From the NCBI GenBank assembly GCA_001566965.1, contig LSNW01000032.1, positions 558,001 through 622,000 on the forward strand: a stretch of 64,000 nt of DNA, written 5' to 3'. Each line of letters begins with the position of its first letter. Position 1 is the stretch's first letter. A program made the translations under genes and the position numbers. The DNA is from Methylothermaceae bacteria B42. GTDB taxonomy: Bacteria; Pseudomonadota; Gammaproteobacteria; Methylococcales; Methylothermaceae. Below the pieces are notes generated by a model. The model saw only the letters and a list, made by a program, of their open reading frames with translations, was not told where the DNA came from and did no database searches. This document shows, one piece after another, positions 11,214-20,448 of the stretch.

Positions 11214-12230
11214 ATGCATAAAGTAACCTTAATCCCCGGTGACGGGATTGGTCCTGAAATCACCGAAGCCGCCGTCCGGGTCATCGAAGCGACAGGCGTC
11301 CCCATCGAATGGGACCGGCAACTGGCGGGCATGGCGGCAGTGGAGAAATACGGCGATCCTTTGCCGGAACCGACCCTCGCCTCTTTTCGCGCCAACAAAG
11401 TCGCCTTGAAAGCGCCGTTGACGACACCCGTGGGCGGCGGTTACCGGAGCGTCAATGTCACCTTGCGCCAGGAGTTCAATCTCTTCGCCAATGTCCGCCC
11501 CGCCCTTTCCTTTAAAGGCACCCAGGTGCCCTATACCGATGTCGACCTGGTCACGGTGCGGGAAAATACCGAGGGGCTTTACGCCGGCATTGAACACTTC
11601 ATCAAGGCGGGCGGGGAAAATATCGCCGCGGAAAGCATTGCCGTGGTTACCCGGGAAGGCTGCCGAAATATTATCAACTACGCCTTCCAATATGCCCGCA
11701 ACCATGGCCGCAAAAAAGTCACGGTGGTGCACAAAGCCAATATTCTCAAGTGCACCTCCGGACTGTTTTTGGAAATGGGCCGGGAAGTGGCGAAAAATTA
11801 TCCCGACATCGACTTCGAAGACAGAATTGTGGATGCCTGCGCCATGCTGATGGTCATGAAACCCAGTCAATTCGATGTCATGGTCACCACCAATTTGTTC
11901 GGAGACATTCTTTCCGATTTGGCGGCGGGGCTGGTGGGCGGCCTTGGGCTCACCGCCGGCGCCAATATCGGCAAGGAAGCGGCGATGTTCGAGGCAGTGC
12001 ACGGCAGCGCCCCGGATATTGCCGGCAAAGGCATCGCCAACCCAACCGCTTTGATCATGGCCGGAAAGATGATGCTGGATCATTTGGGGGAGCGGGAGGC
12101 TGCCGCACGCATTGACCAGGCAGTTCGCGCCGTGATTGAAGAAGGCAAGCACGTCACCCCTGATCTTAAACCAGGTTCTACCTGCACCACGAGCGAAATG
12201 GCCAGCGCCATTATTGAAAAAATCCGCTAA
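11214..12230 (+). CDS. NAD-type isocitrate dehydrogenase family protein
   Basis: A 338-residue member of the isocitrate/isopropylmalate dehydrogenase family. It starts [16 protein letters not shown]. The substrate loop [18 protein letters not shown] closely resembles that of the NAD-linked mitochondrial-type enzyme, and the active-site segment [15 protein letters not shown] follows. The metal-binding region is [19 protein letters not shown] and the adenosine-binding loop is [17 protein letters not shown]. It most likely oxidises isocitrate to 2-oxoglutarate with NAD. Homoisocitrate or isopropylmalate are less likely because of the Ser-Asn-Leu-Arg substrate loop. It is in one unit with the Fae-like gene and is followed by a hairpin terminator. 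Confidence 0.85.
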   Translation: MHKVTLIPGDGIGPEITEAAVRVIEATGVPIEWDRQLAGMAAVEKYGDPLPEPTLASFRANKVALKAPLTTPVGGGYRSVNVTLRQEFNLFANVRPALSFKGTQVPYTDVDLVTVRENTEGLYAGIEHFIKAGGENIAAESIAVVTREGCRNIINYAFQYARNHGRKKVTVVHKANILKCTSGLFLEMGREVAKNYPDIDFEDRIVDACAMLMVMKPSQFDVMVTTNLFGDILSDLAAGLVGGLGLTAGANIGKEAAMFEAVHGSAPDIAGKGIANPTALIMAGKMMLDHLGEREAAARIDQAVRAVIEEGKHVTPDLKPGSTCTTSEMASAIIEKIR

Positions 12231-12240
12231 TCAAAACAAC

Positions 12241-12264
12241 ACAGGCCGGTAATTGCCGGCCTGT
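12241..12264 (+). terminator. Terminator after the fae-like/isocitrate dehydrogenase unit
   Basis: A perfect 9-bp GC-rich stem (ACAGGCCGG/CCGGCCTGT) with a 6-nt loop begins 10 nt after the stop codon. The following T-run is weak, so termination may be partial. Confidence 0.7.
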
Positions 12265-12372
12265 TCACGCCTTTGAGACGAACGCCAATCATTACCTTAA
12301 ACCGCGGGAATTTCGATCTAAACTTACAGAGACGTCTACTTTTACGCCCTGTTAATCACTTGAGAAGCTGAT

Positions 12373-13374
12373 ATGAACGATCAAATACCAAATCCCCCGC
12401 AATTTCTACGATTTCAATTCACCGGCACTGGCGGCGAATATTTCAAAATATGGATTGTCAATTTGCTTTTGACCATCTTGACGCTGGGTATTTACTCCGC
12501 TTGGGCCAAAGTCCGCCGGGAACGGTACTTTTATAGCAACACACACTTGGCTGAACATACCTTTGAGTACCTGGCCGAACCCATGGCTATCCTCAAAGGC
12601 CGGGCCATCGCCTTCGCCGTGCTGGCCGGCTCATCCGCCGTTGCCAGTTTTTTCCCCTTGGCTGAACCGGCATTTTCCCTGGCTTTCTTGGCCCTGCTGC
12701 CGTGGATAGTCGTCAAGGGACTGAAATTCCGGATGCGCAATTCGGCCTTTAAAAATATCTCCTTCAATTTTAATGGCAATTACGGGGAAGCCGCCAAAGC
12801 CTATATTCTCTGGCCCTTGTTGACACCATTGACCTTGGGCCTCACCGCGCCATTGATGTTCCACCGCCAAAACCGATTGCTCGTTGCCAACACCCAATAT
12901 GGCACGACACCCTTTGAATTTTCAGCCACCCCCAAGGATTTTTATAAAGTCGTGGGAATCTATGTGCTCGCCATGGCGCTGGCCTTCGCGCTTGTATTTC
13001 TGGTTGCCAGAGACTTTCTTCCTCAGGCTTTTGTGGTGGCCATCATTCCACTGGGGCTGCTTGCATACGCTTATTTCCGCAGTCACATCATCAATACCGT
13101 CTTTAATCACACCGAGTTTGGGCCACACCAATTGGAAAGCCGCCTGCAAACCAAAGGTTTATTCTGGATCTATCTAACCAATGCTCTTGGGATCGCGCTG
13201 ACAGCGGGCCTTTTTGCTCCCTGGGCCAAAGTCCGGCTGGCGAAATACAAAGCCGATCACACCGTGCTGATCGCCCAGGGAAATCTAGATGATTTCGTTG
13301 CTGGCCAACATCAGGAAGTCAGTAGCGTGGGCTCGGAAATGAGCGAAGCGTTTGATGTTGATTTGGGATTATGA
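12373..13374 (+). CDS. YjgN/DUF898 family integral membrane protein
   Basis: A 333-residue multi-spanning inner-membrane protein of the DUF898 (YjgN) family, function unknown. An internal duplication is visible: TLGIYSAWAKVRRERYF near residues 36-52 and AGLFAPWAKVRLAKYKAD near residues 277-294, each after a hydrophobic segment. A third related motif (LTLGLTAPLMFHRQNRLL) lies between them. At least six hydrophobic stretches are evident. Its last codons overlap the next gene by 4 nt (ATGA), so it is translationally coupled to the M48 protease, a frequent partner of this family. Confidence 0.85.
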   Translation: MNDQIPNPPQFLRFQFTGTGGEYFKIWIVNLLLTILTLGIYSAWAKVRRERYFYSNTHLAEHTFEYLAEPMAILKGRAIAFAVLAGSSAVASFFPLAEPAFSLAFLALLPWIVVKGLKFRMRNSAFKNISFNFNGNYGEAAKAYILWPLLTPLTLGLTAPLMFHRQNRLLVANTQYGTTPFEFSATPKDFYKVVGIYVLAMALAFALVFLVARDFLPQAFVVAIIPLGLLAYAYFRSHIINTVFNHTEFGPHQLESRLQTKGLFWIYLTNALGIALTAGLFAPWAKVRLAKYKADHTVLIAQGNLDDFVAGQHQEVSSVGSEMSEAFDVDLGL

Positions 13375-14390
13375 CGACGCTGCATGGCTATTATTATGAC
13401 GGCAAAACCTCCTACGCCGTCCCCGCCACCCTGGAAATTCAGCGGGAAGGGTTCGCGCTGTTGCAAGCCAACGGCGAGCAGCAGCGCTTTCCGCTGAAAA
13501 AAGTCCGCATCAGCTCGCGCCTGGGCCGAACGCCCAGGAACTTTTACTTTCCCGGGGGAAGCAAGTTCGAAACCGTGGAAAACGATATCGTGGACCAGGC
13601 CCTGGCCGATTTTGGAATGCACGGCAAACAACGCTGGCTCCACAAAATGGAAAGCAAACTCGGATACGTTATCTTGTTTGCCATTCTCACCCTGGCAATT
13701 ACCTTTGGCTTTGTTCGTTATGGCATGCCGGTACTGGCCAACATGGCCGCCTTTTCCCTGCCGGCGTCCACCAGTGCCGCTCTGGGCAAGGGTGCCCTGG
13801 ACCTGATGGATAAGGCCCTGCTGGAACCATCGCAACTAGAATTGGACACCCGGCGTCGGCTACAAAAACATTTTCAGGCGCTCGTTGCCGAGCAATCCGA
13901 AGACTATCCATTCCAATTACTCTTCCGCCATGGCGCCAAAATCGGGGCGAATGCCTTCGCCCTCCCCTCCGGCACCATTGTCATGACCGACGAATTGGTC
14001 AAACTGGCTGACAATGATGAGCAATTACTGGCGGTCATGGCCCACGAAATCGGGCACGTGATTCACCGTCACGCCCTGCGCCGCGTCATTCAAAATTCTT
14101 TTCTGGCGCTGATGATTATTTTGGTCACGGGAGACCTTTCCTCTTCCAGCTCTCTGATTGCCGCCCTGCCCACCTTGTTGGTGGAAGCCCAATATTCGCA
14201 AGCTTTTGAAATCGAAGCCGATCAGTTCGCCACCCGCTATCTCTGCTCTCATGGCCTAGGAACTGAACCTTTTGAAAATATTCTCAAGAAACTGGGGCAA
14301 AGCCATCATTCGCAAATCCCCGATTACCTCTCCAGCCACCCGGCCACTGAAAAAAGAATCGCGGCCCTGGAAAACGCTTGTTCGAATTAA
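13371..14390 (+). CDS. M48 family zinc metalloprotease, membrane anchored
   Basis: A 339-residue protease. The N-terminal ~85 residues form a small beta-rich domain, followed by a transmembrane helix near residues 100-120 (YVILFAILTLAITFGFV). The zinc motif HEIGH lies at about residues 225-229 (VMAHEIGHVIHRHA) and the third ligand Glu in the EIEADQFATRYL region. This is the layout of M48 peptidases paired with YjgN-type proteins, related to HtpX and BepA. It probably degrades or checks envelope proteins, but no substrate can be named. It is translationally coupled to the upstream DUF898 gene. Confidence 0.88.
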   Translation: MTTLHGYYYDGKTSYAVPATLEIQREGFALLQANGEQQRFPLKKVRISSRLGRTPRNFYFPGGSKFETVENDIVDQALADFGMHGKQRWLHKMESKLGYVILFAILTLAITFGFVRYGMPVLANMAAFSLPASTSAALGKGALDLMDKALLEPSQLELDTRRRLQKHFQALVAEQSEDYPFQLLFRHGAKIGANAFALPSGTIVMTDELVKLADNDEQLLAVMAHEIGHVIHRHALRRVIQNSFLALMIILVTGDLSSSSSLIAALPTLLVEAQYSQAFEIEADQFATRYLCSHGLGTEPFENILKKLGQSHHSQIPDYLSSHPATEKRIAALENACSN

Positions 14391-14445
14391 CCAGCCGTCG
14401 AATTACCAAGGCCACATTATTTAAACACGTAAAGGATTAATTGAA

Positions 14446-14647
14446 GGGGCAGGTGGTCTGCTTCGAAAGCCTCGCCGGCAGGGATGCCGGCGTGGAGCCT
14501 ACAGGGGCGAGCCGGACCGAAAGTCCAGTGGACTTTCGCAGCCGGGCGAGCGCCCGAACAGGGAGGTTTGGGCAGGACTTTCTTGCACAGCAGGACTGCG
14601 CAGCAAGAAAGTATTTACGGCGTTTTTCGAAGCAGACCACCTGTCCC
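14446..14647. repeat. MITE-like element, family D, in the 365-bp gap before valS
   Basis: About 202 bp bounded by 23-bp terminal inverted repeats with one mismatch (14446-14468 and 14625-14647; core CAGGTGGTCTGCTTCGAAA). Inside are further hairpins: GCCGGC arms at 14474-14491, GAAAGTCCA/TGGACTTTC at 14519-14537, and ACTTTCTTGC/GCAAGAAAGT at 14577-14612. No coding sequence is convincing. The sequences on either side of it (14419-14459 and 14648-14675) match the uninterrupted segment at 23490-23563 in reverse complement. Confidence 0.7.
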
Positions 14648-14756
14648 GGCTGGAATAGATGACCGAGTCTTGATCGGAGTACAAAGGTTTTCGAACAGGT
14701 ACCGTTTTCGATGTTAAAATTTGCTGCCTTATTCAACCAATCTCGCTATTGATTCT

Positions 14757-17513
14757 ATGGAAACCACCTACGACCCCCATGCAATAGAACAACGTTGGTA
14801 CAAACTTTGGGAAGAGCGGGGTTACTTTTCCCCCTCCGGCGAAGGTGAGCCTTACTGCATCATGATTCCGCCGCCCAATGTCACCGGCAGTCTGCATATG
14901 GGTCACGCCTTCCAGGACACCATTATGGATGGCCTGATCCGCTATCACCGGATGCGGGGAAACAATACTCTTTGGCAACCCGGTACCGATCATGCGGGCA
15001 TCGCCACCCAGATGGTCGTGGAACGGTTATTGGCGCAAGAAGGGAAGACCCGTCACGATTTGGGGCGGGAACAATTTATTGACCGGGTTTGGGAATGGAA
15101 AGCCCAATCCGGCGGCACCATTACCCGCCAACTGCGGCGTCTCGGCGCTTCGGTGGACTGGTCCCGGGAACGCTTCACCATGGATGAAGGGCTATCCCGC
15201 GCGGTGCGTGAAGTGTTTGTCAAACTGTATGAAGAAGGCTTGATCTACCGGGGCAAGCGCCTGGTCAACTGGGATCCGGTGTTGCATACCGCCGTTTCCG
15301 ATCTGGAAGTTATCTCGGAAGAAGAAAAAGGTCACCTGTGGCACATCCGCTACCCACTGGCCGACGGCTCCGGTTTCTTGGTGGTGGCCACCACCCGGCC
15401 GGAAACCATGCTGGGGGATGTGGCCGTCGCGGTTCACCCGGAAGACGAGCGCTATCGCCATCTGATTGGCAAAACCGTCAAACTTCCTCTCACTAACCGG
15501 GAAATCCCCATTATTGGCGATGACTATGTGGATCCCGAGTTCGGCACCGGATGCCTGAAAATTACGCCAGCCCATGATTTTAATGATTACGAAGTGGGCA
15601 AGCGCCACAACCTCCCCCAGATCAACATTTTCACCCCAGACGCCAAAATCAATGACAACGCCCCACCTCCGTACCAAGGGCTGGACCGTTTTGAAGCACG
15701 CAAGAAAATTGTCAAAGATCTGGAAAAACAGGGATTGCTGGAAAAGGTTGAAGACCACGTCCTCAAAGTACCGCGCGGCGACCGTAGCGGCGCGGTGATC
15801 GAGCCTTATCTGACCGACCAATGGTTTGTGAAAGCCGCGCCCTTGGCGGAGCCGGCCATGCTGGTGGTCAAGGAAGGTAAAATCCGCTTTATCCCGGAAA
15901 ACTGGAGCAAAACCTATTTCCAATGGCTGGAGAACATCGAGGATTGGTGCATCAGCCGCCAAATCTGGTGGGGCCACCGGATTCCCGCCTGGTACGATGA
16001 GGCAGGCAATATCTATGTGGGACACAATGAGGCGGAAGTCCGGGAAAAATTCAATCTCGGCAACCGGCCATTAAAACAGGATGAGGACGTTCTGGATACC
16101 TGGTTTTCTTCCGCCCTTTGGCCCTTCTCCACCCTGGGCTGGCCGGATCAAACCCCGGAACTGGCCACCTTCTATCCCACCAGCGTGCTGGTGACCGGTT
16201 TTGACATTATCTTTTTCTGGGTCGCCCGCATGGTGATGATGGGGCTCAAGTTCATGGGCGACGTGCCCTTCCGTGATGTCTATATCCACGGTCTGGTGCG
16301 GGACGCCCACGGTCAGAAGATGTCCAAATCCAAAGGCAATGTCCTCGATCCCCTGGATTTGATTGACGGCATCACCCTCGAAGAGCTGATAAAAAAACGT
16401 ACCGCCGGCTTGATGCAGCCACAAATGGCCAAAAAGATCGAAGCACAAACCCGCAAGGAATTCCCGGACGGCATTCCTTCCTACGGAGCGGATGCCCTGC
16501 GCTTTACCTTCGCGGCCCTGGCCACCACGGGGCGGGACATCCGCTTTGACCTGGGGCGCATAGAAGGTTACCGCAACTTCTGCAACAAGCTATGGAATGC
16601 CTCCCGCTATGTCTTCATGAACACCGAGAATCAGGATCTCGGCTACCAAGGCGCCGAAATCGAATACACCCAGGTTGACCACTGGATTCGCTCACGCTTC
16701 CAACGTGCCTTGAAAACCGCCATCGAATCCATTGAGAACTATCGCTTCGATTTGGCGGCCACCGCCATTTATGAATTCCTCTGGGATGAATATTGCGACT
16801 GGTACCTGGAGCTGGCCAAGGTCACCCTGGCGGAAGGGATGCCAGCCCAGCAACGGGGAACCCGTCGCACCCTGATTGAAGTGTTGGAAGCCTTTCTGCG
16901 CCTGGCCCACCCGATCATTCCCTTCATCACTGAGGAAATCTGGCAGAAGGCAAAAACCATCGCCGGGATTGAAGGGGAAACCATCATGCGCCAGCCCTTC
17001 CCAGCCCTGGATGAAACCTTAATTCACGAACCCACTGAAAAAGAAGTCCTGTGGCTGCAAACCTTTATTTTAGGTTTGCGCAGAATCCGCGGTGAAATGA
17101 ACATCCCGCCCGGCAAACCCCTCCCCGTCCTGTTACAACACGGGCAAGATTTAGATCGTCAGCGGGTGGAAAACTGGCGTCCGTGGTTGATACGCTTCGG
17201 CCGGATCGAATCCTTTGGGTGGCTTGAAGATCAACAAACTCCGCCGGAATCGGCCATCACCTTGGTTGACGAGCTAAAAGTCTTGATCCCCATGGCCGGG
17301 CTGATTGACAAGGAGGCCGAATTACAACGACTGGCCAAGGAAATCGACAAGCTCAAAAAAGAACTGCCACGGGTCGAAGGGAAACTGAAAAACCCGAAAT
17401 TCGTGGAAAAAGCACCAGAAGCCGTGGTTGCCAAGGAACGGCAAAAACTGGAAGAAATGCATTCGGCCCTCTCCCGGCTGGAAGAACAGCAACAACGTAT
17501 CAGCAAGCTTTAA
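14757..17513 (+). CDS. valS: Valyl-tRNA synthetase
   Basis: A 918-residue class I synthetase that charges tRNA-Val. The HIGH-type motif is [15 protein letters not shown] near residues 38-52 and the KMSKS motif is [14 protein letters not shown]. The CP1 editing domain lies between them ([13 protein letters not shown]), followed by an anticodon-binding domain and the C-terminal coiled-coil arm ([20 protein letters not shown]). The ATG at 14757 gives the usual [15 protein letters not shown] start. A TTG at 14721 in the same frame is less likely. No clear Shine-Dalgarno sequence precedes the ATG. Confidence 0.96.
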   Translation: METTYDPHAIEQRWYKLWEERGYFSPSGEGEPYCIMIPPPNVTGSLHMGHAFQDTIMDGLIRYHRMRGNNTLWQPGTDHAGIATQMVVERLLAQEGKTRHDLGREQFIDRVWEWKAQSGGTITRQLRRLGASVDWSRERFTMDEGLSRAVREVFVKLYEEGLIYRGKRLVNWDPVLHTAVSDLEVISEEEKGHLWHIRYPLADGSGFLVVATTRPETMLGDVAVAVHPEDERYRHLIGKTVKLPLTNREIPIIGDDYVDPEFGTGCLKITPAHDFNDYEVGKRHNLPQINIFTPDAKINDNAPPPYQGLDRFEARKKIVKDLEKQGLLEKVEDHVLKVPRGDRSGAVIEPYLTDQWFVKAAPLAEPAMLVVKEGKIRFIPENWSKTYFQWLENIEDWCISRQIWWGHRIPAWYDEAGNIYVGHNEAEVREKFNLGNRPLKQDEDVLDTWFSSALWPFSTLGWPDQTPELATFYPTSVLVTGFDIIFFWVARMVMMGLKFMGDVPFRDVYIHGLVRDAHGQKMSKSKGNVLDPLDLIDGITLEELIKKRTAGLMQPQMAKKIEAQTRKEFPDGIPSYGADALRFTFAALATTGRDIRFDLGRIEGYRNFCNKLWNASRYVFMNTENQDLGYQGAEIEYTQVDHWIRSRFQRALKTAIESIENYRFDLAATAIYEFLWDEYCDWYLELAKVTLAEGMPAQQRGTRRTLIEVLEAFLRLAHPIIPFITEEIWQKAKTIAGIEGETIMRQPFPALDETLIHEPTEKEVLWLQTFILGLRRIRGEMNIPPGKPLPVLLQHGQDLDRQRVENWRPWLIRFGRIESFGWLEDQQTPPESAITLVDELKVLIPMAGLIDKEAELQRLAKEIDKLKKELPRVEGKLKNPKFVEKAPEAVVAKERQKLEEMHSALSRLEEQQQRISKL

Positions 17514-17526
17514 TTCATTCCCTGTC

Positions 17527-17755
17527 GGCCCTTATTCATCGGTTCAAAATCAACCTAAATTTTGTTGCAAGTGATTCGAGCACCGAGGGTGTCAAGCAAG
17601 GCTTTAGGCAAGGCGGCAAGCCAATTTTCGCGCAGGCGTGGCAGCGCTACTTCGAGCATAAAATTGGTGCGGCCAACGCAGCATAAAGGCTTGATTTGGC
17701 AGCCGAATGCCGAAACACTTGCAGAATTTAGGTTCAAATAAATAAGGGCCTTTTT
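17527..17755 (+). terminator. valS terminator split by a repeat element
   Basis: Two perfectly complementary 10-bp arms, GGCCCTTATT at 17527-17536 and AATAAGGGCC at 17741-17750, are followed by TTTTT. Together they have the form of a rho-independent terminator just after valS, but about 204 bp separate them, most of it the family A element at 17552-17734. The element appears to have inserted in what was a short loop. Confidence 0.65.
17552..17734 (+). repeat. MITE-like element, family A, intact copy
   Basis: A 183-bp non-coding element with terminal inverted repeats (AACCTAAATT...GCAAGTG at the left, CACTTGC...AATTTAGGTT at the right). The interior is almost identical to the element at 56591-56922, in the same orientation, where a second element has inserted. 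The rest of the gap from 17514 to 17930 shows only the split terminator. Confidence 0.8.
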
Positions 17756-17930
17756 CCGCCTGCCAACTAACCTATTTGTAAGGTCACGAGCTTTTCAGGT
17801 AGGATACATTTTACCTCTAATATCATATTATTCGCACACGCAATAGAAGCACTCCCGCACATGGGTGATTCATGGGCATCCGCTAATTGAAATAGGAAAC
17901 ATATTAGAAAAAAGTTTGATGGGGGAAATC

Positions 17931-20225
17931 ATGCCTTATTGTATCAAGAAGTTTTTTGCAACAATTGGAATACTTTGCTTTTGGCTGCTCTCATTCAGTG
18001 TCTTTGCCTGTGACACCAGTAATTTCAAATGGTCCGGCGAAACCGGCATTCTTTATGTCACAGGACCGGTCACTTGCACCTTGAGCGACATCAATACTAT
18101 CGGATTACACGAAGTTCTTGAGCAAGTCGACCCTTTTAACCACGTATGGATATTGCGCGCCAATTTACACTTGAAAGAAGGCGCGAGACTGGATCTCCAC
18201 GGCACTTCCATCGGCGGTGATGTCGATGAACTGCGGCTGGCCAGCCCCGGTAATTTTGGCAACATCCATCTTCGCGCTGAGTGGGGAACGGTGGATGTGC
18301 AAGATACTTTGATTACCTCATGGAACGAAAGCACAAATACCGTTGACGACGATACCAGCGACGGGCGGGCTTTTATTCATGTCCGTTCCCGATTGTCGCC
18401 GGATGGCAAGCCCAATGAATCCACAATGAATATCATCAATAGCGAGGTACGCTATTTGGGCTACTCCGCCGGGGAATCCTATGGGCTGGTTTGGAAAGTA
18501 CTGGGAAGAACATTTGATACCACCGATGTCTTCGGTGACATCAAAAACAGCTATATTCATCACAACTATATGGGCATCTACACCTACGGCGCTTTTGGGA
18601 TGAATATCACCGACAATGAAGTCGCCTTCAATGAAGCCTACGGCATCGACCCCCACGATGATTCCGACAGCTTGGTCATCACCGGCAATTTCGTCCATGA
18701 CAATGGCAATCACGGGATCATTTGTTCGCAGCGTTGCGATCATCTGGTGATCAGCAACAACACTTCCGTACGCAACCGCCACGGCATTATGCTCCATCGT
18801 GATACCAATGATTCCTTTGTGGAAAACAACGTCGTGACCGATAACCGGGACACCGGAATTGTCTTATTCGAAAGCCACAACAATATCGTCCGAAACAACG
18901 AAGTAAGGCGCAATCGTAACGGTATCCGCCTTTCCATCGGCAGTCACGATAATTTGATTGAAAACAATACAGTCACCGACAGCACCAAATACGGTTTGTA
19001 TCTCTACCAAGGTTCCGATATTCCCGCCACCACCAATGGCAGGCCCAGCAATAATATCTTTCGCAACAACTTGGTTGAAAACTACCTGGTGGGTATTCGC
19101 CTGAAGGACAGCGACCAAAACTTGTTTGTCAACAATACTTTTATAGGGCCGGGAAAATTCAAGCTGGATCGAGGGATGGATAACGAATTACGCGATAACA
19201 TCTATTCTCAACTTCCCACCATCCGAACCTACGGCAATGATCAGATCAACAGTCACACGATTGTCACCACCCAAAACGATGTGGTGATCAAATTAGATTC
19301 GTTTTCCACCACGGTGGTACAAAATCCGGCCCATCGAATCTATCTGCCCGAGGAAAACAGCGTCGTCACCGTATCCACGCTCACCGGCGCGGAAATGTAT
19401 CTCGATTACGGCCAAATTGGCACGAAGTCTTTCGTCCAAGCACTGGCGTTTTTTATTCAGCCAAAAACCGGCTCTGTGGACGTATTTGATATTCTTTGGG
19501 GTGAAAATCTCAAGCAATGGTCAATCATCGCTACAGACGTGGCTGATAAAGTGACTTATAAAGTAGGAGACCTTCAACCTTCAACCGATTACAAAGTATT
19601 CAAGAACGGAACGATTTTAGGCATTTTTACGACTAGCGCCGCCGGTTTCTTGACATTTAGCGATACGCCGGGAACGACTGGGGTTATTGATTTTGAAGTG
19701 ACTAAAAATGCCAATGGCGGCCAAACCCAGATTCTCGAAGCCATAGCCGACGCCTATGTACGAGACGGCATCTATTCCGGCCAAAATTACGGCACATTAG
19801 ACAAACTGAGGGTCAAAAAAAGCAAAACCAATTACAATCGGCAGAGCTATATCAAATTTGATATTTCCAGTCTGCCAACCTCACCTCAACAAGCGACATT
19901 GCGCCTCACCGCCAAGCTGACCAGCACCGGCTCGATCAACACACAACTCTTCGCAGTCTCCGACAATAGCTGGACTGAAACCGGCATCGTATGGGACAAC
20001 AAGCCCCAAACAGGGAATTTGCTGGGGAGCCGGCAGATTGAAAACACCGATTACACCGAAATAACCTTTGATGTAAGCGGATATATCGCCCAATTGCGGC
20101 AACAAGGCATCAGCGAAGCAAGCTTTGCCTTGATCAACGCCGATACTTCCCGCCCCCTATTCCAAATCCGTTCACGGGAAATTTCCAATGCCAGCCAGCG
20201 GCCTCAGCTGGTGGTCGTTGAATAG
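17931..20225 (+). CDS. Secreted AlgG-like mannuronan C5-epimerase with C-terminal DNRLRE-type domain
   Basis: About 764 residues. A signal peptide (MPYCIKKFFATIGILCFWLL, ending SVFA before CDTS) directs export. The central ~350 residues are Asn-rich right-handed beta-helix repeats (NNxVxxN pattern). They contain YGIDPHDDSD, which matches the DPHD catalytic motif of the alginate epimerase AlgG, and HGIICSQRCDHLVISNN. The C-terminal ~160 residues (ADAYVRDGIYSGQNYGT ... YIKFDISSLP) resemble the DNRLRE/CBM96 polysaccharide-binding domain. It probably epimerises or cleaves a uronic-acid polymer outside the inner membrane. No other alginate genes are near. The start at 17931 is chosen because GGGGGAAA precedes it; the frame is open 66 nt further up. 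Confidence 0.75.
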   Translation: MPYCIKKFFATIGILCFWLLSFSVFACDTSNFKWSGETGILYVTGPVTCTLSDINTIGLHEVLEQVDPFNHVWILRANLHLKEGARLDLHGTSIGGDVDELRLASPGNFGNIHLRAEWGTVDVQDTLITSWNESTNTVDDDTSDGRAFIHVRSRLSPDGKPNESTMNIINSEVRYLGYSAGESYGLVWKVLGRTFDTTDVFGDIKNSYIHHNYMGIYTYGAFGMNITDNEVAFNEAYGIDPHDDSDSLVITGNFVHDNGNHGIICSQRCDHLVISNNTSVRNRHGIMLHRDTNDSFVENNVVTDNRDTGIVLFESHNNIVRNNEVRRNRNGIRLSIGSHDNLIENNTVTDSTKYGLYLYQGSDIPATTNGRPSNNIFRNNLVENYLVGIRLKDSDQNLFVNNTFIGPGKFKLDRGMDNELRDNIYSQLPTIRTYGNDQINSHTIVTTQNDVVIKLDSFSTTVVQNPAHRIYLPEENSVVTVSTLTGAEMYLDYGQIGTKSFVQALAFFIQPKTGSVDVFDILWGENLKQWSIIATDVADKVTYKVGDLQPSTDYKVFKNGTILGIFTTSAAGFLTFSDTPGTTGVIDFEVTKNANGGQTQILEAIADAYVRDGIYSGQNYGTLDKLRVKKSKTNYNRQSYIKFDISSLPTSPQQATLRLTAKLTSTGSINTQLFAVSDNSWTETGIVWDNKPQTGNLLGSRQIENTDYTEITFDVSGYIAQLRQQGISEASFALINADTSRPLFQIRSREISNASQRPQLVVVE

Positions 20226-20258
20226 GAGATAAACTACTCATCCCTCACCCGCAAGTGA

Positions 20259-20406
20259 GGGTGTTACTAAAGGCAACAGCCTCTACGATGCAGGGATGCA
20301 TCGCCATTTTCGATGGCCATAAGCCATTGAAAATGGAGGAACCGGAAAATCGCGTATTTCCGATTCCGAGTCGCAAAAATCCAAGGATGGGCTTTTGCGA
20401 CATCTT
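20259..20406 (+). repeat. MITE-like element, family C, copy 1
   Basis: A ~148-bp non-coding element in the convergent gap between the epimerase and cyclase genes. It begins GGGTGTTAC and ends GCGACATCTT. It matches the element at 31756-31890 in reverse complement over nearly all of its length (shared core includes CATCGCCATTTTCGATGGCC). Its left end coincides with the right arm of a small hairpin (CCCTCAC/GTGAGGG, 20242-20261) that may be the epimerase terminator. The target duplication is not clear for this copy. Confidence 0.75.
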
Positions 20407-20448
20407 CAGTAAGGGGGGATGAGCGACTCGCGGAATACCGTCCTCATT

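Noticed and set aside
11229-12152. 307-codon minus-strand open frame opposite the isocitrate dehydrogenase gene
   Set aside because: It is fully antisense to a strongly conserved gene, and its His/Gly-rich composition is what the complement of this coding sequence produces.
15192-16025. 277-codon minus-strand open frame opposite valS
   Set aside because: Antisense to the valS editing domain, with no recognisable protein features.
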